The notes under the pieces are model-generated. The model saw nothing but the letters and a program-made list of their open reading frames with translations, had not been told where the DNA came from and searched no databases. A stretch of 64,000 nt of DNA from Corinectria fuckeliana (Eukaryota > Ascomycota > Sordariomycetes > Hypocreales > Nectriaceae). Numbering within the stretch: position 1 is the stretch's first letter; every line of letters begins with the position of its first letter. Both the position numbers and the translations under genes were made by a program. This document shows positions 11,754 to 21,323 of this stretch, in pieces. The DNA lies in contig WPDH01000187.1 in NCBI GenBank assembly GCA_019137255.1, positions 1-64,000 of the forward strand, written 5' to 3'.

Positions 11754-12083
11754 GAACGACCTACTAGGTAGGCCTAGTCTTCTGACTGCACATAGCCAAG
11801 ACCCATCTGGGTTATCTCGCCATCTGCCAGGCCGCAAGCTGCTCCATCCAGCACCTGTTGCGAAGTTTCTAGCGGCTGCTTCCAGCGGCCCCACAAACAT
11901 CCAGAGGCGCCCATTGACGTCCACGGGCGCCCAAACACGTCCAACAGTCGCCCCATGGTTATGACATAACGCCAAGTTCTGCCCCTCCAAAAATTTCAAT
12001 GCCCCTCCATCTTATCCATCCGCTAAACACCCAAACGACTCCTCCTCCCTCCATATCCAAACCATCACAACCCCATCGCGAAA

Positions 12084-13633
12084 ATGACGACCGACCAAGA
12101 CGTCACCAAGCAGACGCCCCAGGAGTTTTTCCAGACCATCGGCAACAAGGTCAAGGACCTTGCGCCCGTCGATGGCACTGACAAAGCCGATGACGACGAC
12201 GACGACTATCGCGCTGTCGAGGAGATCGAGTCGCTCTGCATGAACTGCGGCAAGAATGTGAGTCAATGTGGCATTCCGCGCCTTGCCAGCCGATAAGGTG
12301 CTAACTGTGCGCCCAGGGAGTCACCCGTCTGCTCCTCACTGCCATTCCTTACTTCCGCGAAATCGTCATCATGTCCTTCTCCTGCGAGCACTGCAACCTC
12401 CAGAACAATGAGATCCAGGCCGCTGGAACCGTCCAGCCAAAGGGAACCCACTACGAGCTGCGGTTAACGACCCTCGACGACTTTTCCCGCCAGGTCATCA
12501 AGTCAGATACCGCCACCGTCAAGTTTATCGAGCTGGATCTCGAGATCCCGGCCGGCCGTGGCCAGCTGACAAATGTTGAGGGTCTCCTCTCCACTGTCAT
12601 GGATGACCTTGAGTTGGGACAGGAAGCACGCAAAGTGCAGACTCCCGAGGTGTACCCCAAGGTCGCCGAGATAATCACCAAGGGCCGTGCTATGTTGGCC
12701 GGCGAATCGTTCCCCTTCCGGTTTTACGTCGATGACATTGCCGGCAACTCATTCATCGCTCCCGACATGAAGGATGGCGTGGGCAAGTGGGAGAAACACG
12801 AATTTGCCCGAACGCGGGAACAGAACGAGTCCCTAGGACTTTCCGACTCGGACCCTAGCGCTAGCACCGGCCTACCCAACCCCGGGTTGACTGAGGACGG
12901 CGATATCATCCCTAACGAGGTCTACGGCTTCCCCGCAACGTGCCCCGGATGCATGCATCCTTGCACGACTAATATGAAGATGGTTGACATTCCCCACTTC
13001 AAGCAGGTCGTCCTCATGTCGACTGTTTGCGACGACTGCGGATACCGCTCTAATGACGTCAAGACGGGTGGTGAGATTCCCGACAAGGGCGAGAAGATCA
13101 TCCTTGATGTCAAGGATGCTACCGACCTTGGCCGTGACATTCTCAAAAGCGAGACATGCGGCCTCGAATGCCCCGAGCTCCAGCTCCAGGTCAACCCAGG
13201 CACACTGGGCGGTCGCTTCACCACCGTTGAGGGTCTCCTCACGCAGGTCCGCAACGACCTCCACGGCCAAATCTTCGACGCCGACGGCTCCGGCCAGGGC
13301 GGCGACTCCCTTCCCTCCCAGGACAAGTCCCAGTGGGAAGAATTCTTCAAGGGCCTGGACTCGGCCATAGCCGGCGAAAGGAAATTCACCATCATTCTCA
13401 CCGATCCCTTTGCCAGCAGTTTCATCCAGCCGCTAGTCGACCCGCCCGCGCCTGACCCCAGCATCAAGCGCGAGTACTACACACGAACGGAGGAGGAGGA
13501 GGAGGACCTCGGCCTGAAGGACATGAGGCTCGAAGGTTACGAGGAGGACCAGAAGAAAGAGGACGACAAGAAAAAGGCCGATGCTGAGGCTGAGGCCAAG
13601 GCCGCGGACAAAGAGACCGAAGACGACAGGTAG
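12084..13633 (+). CDS. ZPR1: ZPR1 zinc-finger protein (eEF1A folding factor)
   Basis: Two exons (12084-12257, 12317-13633) give 496 aa, the usual fungal ZPR1 length. ZPR1 is an essential eukaryotic protein that helps fold translation elongation factor eEF1A and shuttles between cytoplasm and nucleus. Two C4 zinc fingers are visible. The first is C52/C55 (CMNC) with C81/C84 (CEHC) after TAIPYFREIVIMSF; the second is CPGC...CDDC after MVDIPHFKQVVLMS. Each finger is followed by its A/B box beta domain (ELDLEIPAGRGQLTNVEGLL and LQVNPGTLGGRFTTVEGLL). The N-terminus has a run of six Asp, and the C-terminus is an acidic/basic charged tail. The family is certain. Confidence 0.97.
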
Positions 13634-14700
13634 CGGAGGATTGATATCAATTTGAATGAAATTAGGCGTAACAATGAAAAAAAGCGTGACCTTGGGTCAG
13701 CTTTGATACTCAGCTTGAGTTCAATACTTGTGTCTTTCAGTCCATTCGCCGTTGCTCGCCCTGACAGTTGCCATACTCCTTCGTAAAGGTAGTGTTGGCT
13801 ACCTTATCGTTCTTTCCTATCTTCTAATTAGCCTAAGGATTCTCAGTCATCTTAAAAAAAGGAGATGCATTAAGGAGCTGTAATAGAGCGCATTGCAATG
13901 GGCTTGGCTAACTGACCAGATACAGGAGCACGTATAGCGGCTTGAGAAGAAATCATAACTACGCTGAAACATGCGTGGAGGTTGATGAAGTTGGTGAAGA
14001 GGGTAGATGATCCGCAGACTACCTACCTAGCTCTAGAAGTCGACGTTTAGCCATGTATAGTGTTCACTAACAGTAACTACTAGACTATTACAATGCTGAG
14101 CGAACTTGACGAATGGATTAATTGCAGCTCAGGGTTTTATAATCATAAGTTCCATTAGAACAAGGTCCGGGCTATATGCATGGTTTAAAACTCAGCTTCG
14201 TGTCAAACAGTGCAAGAAATTAACAAGGCCTTTGACAAGGCTCCAGGGTAGGGGGTGGACGGTATGAAACTCGTTCTCTGCTCTCGAGTCATCAATAATC
14301 CACGATGTCATGGATGCGTGTTAATTCACTGCTAACACCTGTTGATGGGATCTGCTTCGCCTCTGATAATGACCCAAATCGCCGGTGTTGTCTACTGAGG
14401 ATGGATTAGGTTGCGAAGGGATGCCTGTTAATAAATTAGCGAAGGGAATAAAATTTACCGGCAAGTCCAAGCCTTAGCCAAATCCTTAGGCACCCAAGTT
14501 AACCTATCTTCTAGCCGCAACTAGATGGTCTGATGATATTTGGTTATTCATCTATAAAGGCAATTAAAGAAGTCCTTTAAAGTTTCCGGCTGGACCACAA
14601 CCACGGGCCTATTGTGCCTCTGATGTAAATGAAAGCAAGCAGAAATAGGCACAACGTTGTATTGTCGATCTCACAACTCACACCATTATCATCCATCATC

Positions 14701-14728
14701 CACCCACCACCCACCACCCACCACCCAC
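14701..14728. repeat. CCACCCA-type microsatellite
   Basis: Alternating CACCCAC/CCACC units lie immediately downstream of the tRNA-Leu terminator. Confidence 0.7.
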
Positions 14729-14759
14729 ATCAGACTGGTGGGAAAAGGATCCAAAGAGC

Positions 14760-14764
14760 AAAAA
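14760..14764 (-). terminator. Pol III oligo-T terminator of tRNA-Leu
   Basis: Five A on the + strand (T5 on the tRNA strand) begin four bases past the discriminator base. Confidence 0.7.
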
Positions 14765-14768
14765 GTAA

Positions 14769-14867
14769 TGATGACTGCAAGGTTCGAACTTGCGCGGTTT
14801 CCCACTGCGGGTCTGGTTTCTGATTGAGAACCTAAACACAGCGCCTTAACCACTCGGCCAAGTCACC
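14769..14867 (-). tRNA. tRNA-Leu (UAG anticodon) with intron
   Basis: On the minus strand the sequence folds as a class II tRNA. The acceptor stem is GGTGACT with AGTCATC plus discriminator A. The D arm contains GCCGAGTGGTTAAGGC. The anticodon stem is CTGTG with CGCAG, and the T arm is GCAAG-TTCGAAC-CTTGC. The anticodon loop reads TT-TAG-G and is followed by about 20 nt of intron after position 37, the standard nuclear intron site. The variable arm is long, as expected for Leu. A T5 stretch just past the 3' end (14760-14764 on +) is a polymerase III terminator. A and B boxes match the usual internal promoter. SEN54, a subunit of the enzyme that removes such introns, starts 226 bp away in the opposite orientation. 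Confidence 0.93.
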
Positions 14868-15092
14868 TTTGATTGGTGACCGTTATGAAAGTCATGACTA
14901 TGAATAGCGTAGCGGGGCAGGCAATGGCGGGGCCACAAGGCTTCAGCCTCGCTTTATTTCTGCTGCTATCATCAACACACTTGGACACATTTCCTACAGA
15001 ACACTACGCAGCAGGGCATGGTCCCTTAAACTACCTATCTTGTAGCCCGTTTTAGTCGCGGCATACCGAACTTCGCCCACGACGTCTCAAAG

Positions 15093-16472
15093 ATGGCCTT
15101 CGACGATGACGAGAACCCCAATGCGGTGGGCGCACTCCCCGCGACAAACACACAAGGTGCGCCGGCCACCGAGGATGCTGACGAAGATTCGCCCGACTAC
15201 AAGCTGTTCTTGTCCATGTTCGACAAGGCCGGAGTGTCGAGCAAGGCGATCCGAAAGGGCGAAAAGGACTTTGAATCGCACGGGACCCGGGCGCAGGACA
15301 ACCTGCTGGAGGCGAGCCGCAATGTCATGGACAATGTGCTGAGCTACACGAGAATACACCGCGAGGAGGTTTGGGTACGAGGCTGGTGCTTCCCGGATTG
15401 GTGGGAAGACCTCGAGCAGGCTGAAGAGCAGGAAGGCTTGTTTCTCCGGGACAGAGTCGTGGTGATGGAGCACGATCGAGGAAACTGGCAAAAGGACATT
15501 GGGCGTGCGATACCAGCCAAGTTCGATCGAGCCGGTGCTGGACGTCTCTGGCTACTACCCGAGGAGGCCATCTATCTGGTTGAGCGTGGGACTGCTGACC
15601 TGTGGTGGCCCAATCGGCAACTGGAGGAACTGTTGCCCAAGGTAGCAGCTTCGAATGAGGCGAAACTCGACATGGGACCAGACGACTACGATGTTGGACT
15701 ACCGCTGAGTCTGGAAGCTGCCTATTCTCTATTCATTGGCTACGATGGCGAGAGGGGCAAGATCTCGTTACCCAAGTTCCACGTCTTCGCACATCTGAAG
15801 CGAGCAGGCTTCCACGTCCTACGCGCACCTCCGGAACCCCAACCTACACCGCCGACACCCCCCGCCAATACGTTGTGGCAGTGGCTATTCTCCTTCGTCA
15901 GCCAAGACGCGCGGCCAAGGCAGCAGCCTTTCGGACCCCTCGTCCAGCCAGGACTCTACCGTGCCTACCGACCTATATATCAACAGCTTGCGATTCTTCC
16001 CCGCCACAAACCGCTGCCTACGCCAGCCGAAGTACATCCCCCGGAAGCGCCGTTCCAGATATTCTTCCATGTTTGGAAGACTGGCGGTGTTCCTTTCTCC
16101 AAGAAGAGTCCTCCGCCACCCGACTTCCGCATTGCCGTCGTTGATGCAGGTAACTCATGCGTGCCGTCGCTTCAACAGATCGAGGCACTCCTCGAGTCAA
16201 CGCCCCACGACCCCCCTAATGAGGCGTGGCAAGGGCCCGGCCGGATGTACCAACGCCTCAAGCACGGTCATCGAAACGTGCTTGTGGCAATTGTGGACCG
16301 CGGGCTTGTCAACTTTATGAGGTTCGGAGAAGGTGCCTTTGGAGAGGAGAGGCTCTTTGAGCGGTTTGACAACAAGGGCGGTAACAGGGGCGGAAGGAAA
16401 GGCGGTCGTGGCGGAAGGGGACGAGGTCGAGGCCGGGGTAGGGGTGGACGAGGTAGAGGACGAGGTGGATAA
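15093..16472 (+). CDS. SEN54: tRNA-splicing endonuclease subunit Sen54 with RGG-rich tail
   Basis: A single exon of 459 aa. Sen54 is a structural subunit of the heterotetrameric endonuclease (Sen2-Sen34-Sen15-Sen54) that cuts introns from pre-tRNAs. The N-terminal Sen54 domain (about 65-175) includes RLWLLPEEAIYLVERGTADLWWP, followed by GLPLSLEAAYSLFIG and KFHVFAHLKRAGF. The C-terminal nuclease-like fold (about 320-425) contains FHVWKTGGVPFSKK, FRIAVVDAG and the family's VLVAIVDRGLVNFMRF. No catalytic triad is expected in this subunit. Unusual: residues about 427-459 are a nearly pure Arg/Gly tail (GRGRGRG), like RNA-binding RGG boxes, which I do not associate with canonical Sen54. Confidence 0.93.
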   Translation: MAFDDDENPNAVGALPATNTQGAPATEDADEDSPDYKLFLSMFDKAGVSSKAIRKGEKDFESHGTRAQDNLLEASRNVMDNVLSYTRIHREEVWVRGWCFPDWWEDLEQAEEQEGLFLRDRVVVMEHDRGNWQKDIGRAIPAKFDRAGAGRLWLLPEEAIYLVERGTADLWWPNRQLEELLPKVAASNEAKLDMGPDDYDVGLPLSLEAAYSLFIGYDGERGKISLPKFHVFAHLKRAGFHVLRAPPEPQPTPPTPPANTLWQWLFSFVSQDARPRQQPFGPLVQPGLYRAYRPIYQQLAILPRHKPLPTPAEVHPPEAPFQIFFHVWKTGGVPFSKKSPPPPDFRIAVVDAGNSCVPSLQQIEALLESTPHDPPNEAWQGPGRMYQRLKHGHRNVLVAIVDRGLVNFMRFGEGAFGEERLFERFDNKGGNRGGRKGGRGGRGRGRGRGRGGRGRGRGG

Positions 16473-17220
16473 TGTATCAAATAGAAAGGAAAAAGGGAAG
16501 GGGAAAAGAGACATGACTTACGACGATCTACGATCTAGGAATGGGTTGTCATGCAACCTGAACCGGGGCTGACGTGTTCGAGTTGCAAGCTATGAAAGTT
16601 ACTGTTGGCTCTTGATCCCTCAACGGTCGCAACCAACGGGTGGACGCACCGCTTGTTTCGCATAATTCGCCGACTCCCAAATTAGAACTGTTTCGACTCG
16701 GCGTTACCAAGACTCTTGAAGGCATCGATACCCAACGTTCACCGTGCTCCTAGGATAGTGATCCATGCGAAAGGCCGCCCGGCACCAAACGAGAAAGGAC
16801 AACTGGCCTCGTGGAAAAGCGAAACTGAGATAGGACGACTCAAGGTTACAGAACGCATGCAAGACGTTTGTGTTTCGCTTGCGCAAGGTAGAATCCAAGA
16901 CCTACATTTCCACGCCGCATGTGCGGTGCATAATAGCCAACAAGTGAGCACTGACGCCAACCACTTGCAACTAGGTGCGACCCGACAGCTGTTTCACGGG
17001 TCTCTACTTCACACGCCGGGTTGCTAGTCATTCCTGAGGTGTCAGCTTTCGGCGACACAAGGCTGCGAAAAGACGAGACATGGCGAAAACTCTGCATGTT
17101 CCAGCGCCCGGAGCCTGCTCTTTGGTTGCACGGTGGGCTGCATTGTTGATACTTTTTTTTTGGTTTTGGTTTTGATGAGAAGTCACACAAGGTGTATTTC
17201 TGATACATCGGCCACAGCGC

Positions 17221-17250
17221 GGGCGTGGGCGTGGGCGTGGGCGTGGGCGC
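17221..17250. repeat. GGGCGT hexamer repeat
   Basis: Four near-perfect GGGCGT copies are followed by GGGCGCGGG variants. Confidence 0.75.
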
Positions 17251-17712
17251 GGGTTGCGGGTTTCGGGAGGCCATGTTTCTTATGAGGGAATTTAATTGAC
17301 GCGCTCGGGGCGCCTCCTTGGAAAAGTTTGCTTGAGAGTCGACGCAACGGAAAGCAAATGCAGGTTAGCAAATGGGAGAGGGGAGGGGATTGACACACAC
17401 GATACTTTGGTACAGTCGTCGGTTTGGTTGTCTCAACAAGACGGGAAGAGGCGGCGAACAACTGGTGGAATACGACCACACTCGGCGATGTGGCGCGCTG
17501 ACCCGGGGATATCCTGAACCTGCTGCTGCCTTATCACAGTGCCAGCAGAGCGAGCTGAAAAAAGAATTGCCGCCGTTTTGGCTGGTTCTTGAACCGAAAC
17601 TTGCAGGGGGTGTTGGATGGTTTCCTTTCCTTTTAGGATGGGAACGGCTGGAGTCCGAGGTATTCGACTCGGGCCTGAGACGACGGGGGCAACTACCGAT
17701 GGATGAACTACC

Positions 17713-17749
17713 TAACCAACCAAACAAGCAACCAACCAACCAACCAACC
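17713..17749. repeat. AACC tetranucleotide repeat
   Basis: An imperfect AACC/CAAC tract of about 37 bp lies in intergenic DNA. Confidence 0.7.
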
Positions 17750-17987
17750 CAGCACAGCACAAGACAAAGACGGAGACGACGAAGAGACGGTGTGTTCGCC
17801 ACCTTTGTACCGGAGACAAGGACGAGTTACTAAGGCGGTGGGCGGGGGGTCCCAAGAGTCGATGGGCCGATACGGGACCCGCTGAGTCGCGACTTATGGG
17901 CGAAACTGGAAACTCGACATCTGATCCTGAGACTTAGCGCGGACGGTGCTTAACTGCGGCGTCGAGTCATGGCACATTGCACGCATT

Positions 17988-18025
17988 TATTTGTTTGTTT
18001 GTTTGTTTGCGTGCGTGCGTGCGTG
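17988..18025. repeat. Compound TTTG / CGTG microsatellite
   Basis: A TTTG array passes directly into a GCGT array. Confidence 0.75.
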
Positions 18026-19503
18026 AGATTTGAGAGTCAGAGATGACCGCCCAGAAGCGAGCGACACACTGTGCGATTATGGCGCTGCAAGTCGGGTAAG
18101 TGAAGGGTTATCTGAGTTTCGCAACCCGGCTCTGCAGTCAGACAGGATTGTACATACATAGTACATTGCTGCGCAGTGCGTAAGCACTTGCATCAACCTC
18201 TTTCATCAGGATTCCAAATGGATGGTCGGATACGGGACGGGAACACTTCGTGCGAAGCAATTGGGCGTTTGCTGGACGCGGCGCAGAAACGACGTGGAGC
18301 CATTTCCGTCCAGGTCATCTCACACCCTTGCTAAGTTGCCACCAGTTCATTTAGACGAGAGAAAGAGAGAGAGAAAAACCTCGCACCCCCAGATATGTCT
18401 CCTCTTTGGTCTCTTTGGTTCTATCGAGCCCCGTGGGTTTGGAGGGTATCACCAAATACGACGGCTGACGGCCTCGGCAGTTATCGCCCGTACTTTGTGC
18501 TCCGCAACGAATCCATGAGCATTGACGGAACTGTCCAGGATAGCGTCTCTCTCCTTCGCGAACCAAAGATAGATCACTTCCAACCTGTGCGTGTAGATTA
18601 CTTGGTTAGTTCTCTTTCCCTCTGGTATCGGGTAATCCAGGGGGAGGGGTGCGCGTGGGACTACCAAATGGCTTGGCGTATTTTCTTCGGTTTGTTTTTT
18701 TGCCGCGACGAGATGATGGGCGCACGCTTTGTGCCAGAAGGGTGTGTGCGTTGGCAGGCGTGTGGTGGCGTGCCTGTAAGGCCGGAAGTTTGGGAAGTGT
18801 TGCGAGATTGCCATGACATTGGCCGCGCCTCGTTTTTCCTCCCCTGGGCTTACTGGAGTATGTAGTCTTGTTGATTGGCGTCACGGAGGGTGGCCATGTC
18901 ATCATCACGTATCAATCAGCACATGTTCGCTGGCCCTTCTCTCGACAGTTGCCGCGCTGTTCGTGGCTGTTTCCTTCGACCCCGATCCTCGATCCGGATC
19001 CGGATCCCGGCCTTTCCAGTTCAGGGTTGCACAAGAACACGGGTCACTGTGCGAAGGGACTGTGCGCCGAGGTTGGGAACATGAACATTTTCTACCTACG
19101 TCGCGTTGCAAACTGCTCTGCTGAAAGAGAGACGAGACCTGGTGCTTCGAGAAGCGATGCGGCTTGCGGGGGCACGGCCCAAACGGGGACGGGCCCGTCC
19201 TATGAAAGGCAGGTCGTGTCATCATTTTCGCCGTCAACCCAGTCATCGCTTGGCGCGCCGCACGTAATGAGGGCACGAAGTACTAGGGGGGAGGTCAAGT
19301 CGCGTAGTTCAGCCAGGCGCCTAGTACGAAATACCCGAGCTGAGAGGTTGTCCATGGGGTTGGGTTGGGTTGAGCCCCGGGCTACTTGGGTAAGGAAGAG
19401 GCGGTGTCAAACAACACTGGGTCACAGGAGGCCGAACTTGGCGATGAGATGATCTGAGAACTGCCCGCAAAAGAGGAAGACTGTGAAGACAGAGTTCAGA
19501 CGC

Positions 19504-19531
19504 ATGAATGAATGAATGGATGGATGGATGG
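19504..19531. repeat. ATGA / ATGG microsatellite
   Basis: Three GAAT-phase copies are followed by three GGAT-phase copies. Confidence 0.75.
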
Positions 19532-19850
19532 CTTTCACTAATTAGAGTTGAGTCGACCTAGCGCGTGTGTCGCCGACACCTTATCTCAAGCAACCATGAC
19601 AGGGGGGGCGGGAAAGGATTGGCACGATGACCAGCGCCTCCAATGTTCCGTGCGCGCCATGTTTGCCTGCTTTACGTGTTCTGATTGACTGGCTGACTGT
19701 TTCCATGATTCAGCGAAATGACTGAATGTTGCGTATTACTTGACGGAACGGGGTTGATCGAGCCCCGGCAGGAACCCGTGCCTAACGCGAAATAGATATG
19801 AGACACGGCTCAACACAACACAACGCAACAAAACACAATATACACACAGA

Positions 19851-19915
19851 TAGAAGAAGAAGAGAGAGAGAGAAAGAAAGAGAGAAAGGGAAATAGGGGG
19901 GAAAGGGAGAGAGAG
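19851..19915. repeat. GA-rich low-complexity tract
   Basis: About 65 bp of nearly pure purine (GAA, GAGA, GAAA units). Confidence 0.7.
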
Positions 19916-20581
19916 GTGCGTGAATATGCCAAATGGCGATGCGCAAGTGGATGAATGCGCAACTCATCCATGTCTGTCCCTACCTTGCTTGCTTGCTTGC
20001 CTTGCTTGAGCTGTCCTGTGGTGTGTGCGCGTGTGAGTGGTGGACGTAATGATGAATCAGAAAGAAAAAAAGCGGCCCTTTCCATCTTCCTTCACCACTC
20101 TTGTACTGCCTCTCACCTCGCGAGGTACGGGGGTACAGAAGGGTTCCGGGCAAGGTTGACTTCCGGCCAAAGCAAAAAGTAACCCAACCAGTTATTATGA
20201 ATTGATCGCTTTGTCACCCTACTGGACCTCAGTACAGTACCTACACTTAGCTGTAGCCTGTTCGAAGTACTTCCGCATATTTTGCCATGTACTGTGCTGG
20301 ATGTACTGCGGCGTACCCAACGGGTAGCGCGCGCCTTTGGAGGTTGAGGGAGCCAATCTAAGAGCGCGGCAGTCAACTGATCACTGACAGTCAGTGATCC
20401 AATGTCTCCCTTGGAAACTAAAACACGTCTCGCAGTCTCATTCCCCTGCTCGTGAATCTCCCATCTCCCATCTCCTCATCTGCCGTCTCCCATCTCCCAC
20501 CTCCCCATCCACACAAGCTTCTTCCAGCTCTTCCACACTTCCCGTCTAACCCTTTCCCACTCTTCTTCCCACCACCGAGAA

Positions 20582-20615
20582 CCCCCCCCCNNAACCCCCC
20601 CCCCCCCCCCCCCCC
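20582..20615. repeat. Poly-C run containing NN
   Basis: A C run is broken by NNAA (Ns at 20591-20592). It looks like a bridged assembly gap in the upstream region of the next gene. Confidence 0.75.
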
Positions 20616-21323
20616 TCCGCCGTCTTCTCACCCACTTCTTCTTTTCGTGCTCTTTCTCCGCTACGCTACGCTTTCACCCACTCGTACCTTACCCAATACT
20701 ACCCATAATCCCCCCCCTTCTGGACCTTTCGTAACCCTTCCCTCTTCCAAAGCCTATTCGCCTTGTCTCTCTTGTTGCCTCAACTCTTGTTTCTCTTACT
20801 TCCTACCTATTACTTGCCCTTACCTCCCTCCTACAACGAACAAACACTGCAATTACACGCACACCCCCCTCAGGGACTCCACCCTGTCTATCCTTCCCCT
20901 TCCCCAACCTAATTCTGGCCGCACACCCTGCAAACCAAGCCCCCGATAAACCTCTTTAGCCTCTTTCCCACTCAGGGTTGCCAAGTTGAATTGGGACTGC
21001 GCTTGTTGCCTTTAGCCCTGGCCTGCGCTACAGGATTCCAGATTCCAGATCCTCGGCCAACCAGGTCCTCCGCCTTCGTTCTCCATTCCTGCTTCCCATC
21101 CCCTACGCGCGGGTCTCGTCGCTTCCTTCCTTCTTCTTACCAACTGCAAACTGCACTACACGACACAACACAACAGCCCCCACCAAAAAAAGGCGCGACT
21201 TGCTTGCTTTCCCCCGTGGAAACCAACCCGTGAAGCCTCTTCAACCTTTGTCAACTCGACACCCCAACCCAACGCGTTGCCCATCATATCCTTACTCCGG
21301 CTCCCGCTATTCTCCATCGCACC

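Larger units (their letters stand above)
13634..15092. other. Intergenic region containing a tRNA gene
   Basis: The first 1.1 kb after ZPR1 is relatively AT-rich and carries no coding frame of note. The only gene seen is tRNA-Leu at 14769-14867. A CACC-rich microsatellite lies just beyond its 3' side. Confidence 0.5.
16473..21323. other. Long gene-poor, microsatellite-rich stretch
   Basis: About 4.9 kb lies between SEN54 and the next gene. No frame shows a conserved domain or splice-linked continuation. It contains several simple repeats, GA-rich DNA near 19850-19915, a C run with Ns at 20582-20615, and strongly pyrimidine-rich DNA from about 20430 to the next ATG. That last part is probably the promoter and leader of the downstream gene. 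A noncoding transcript cannot be excluded. Confidence 0.5.

Noticed and set aside
14701..14728. Short regular CCACCCA units considered as a CRISPR-like array
   Set aside because: Simple microsatellite with no spacers; CRISPR arrays are not expected in a fungal nuclear genome.
18395..18865. 156-codon plus-strand frame, Trp-rich
   Set aside because: No domain, no splice-linked continuation and no supporting context in a gene-poor region.
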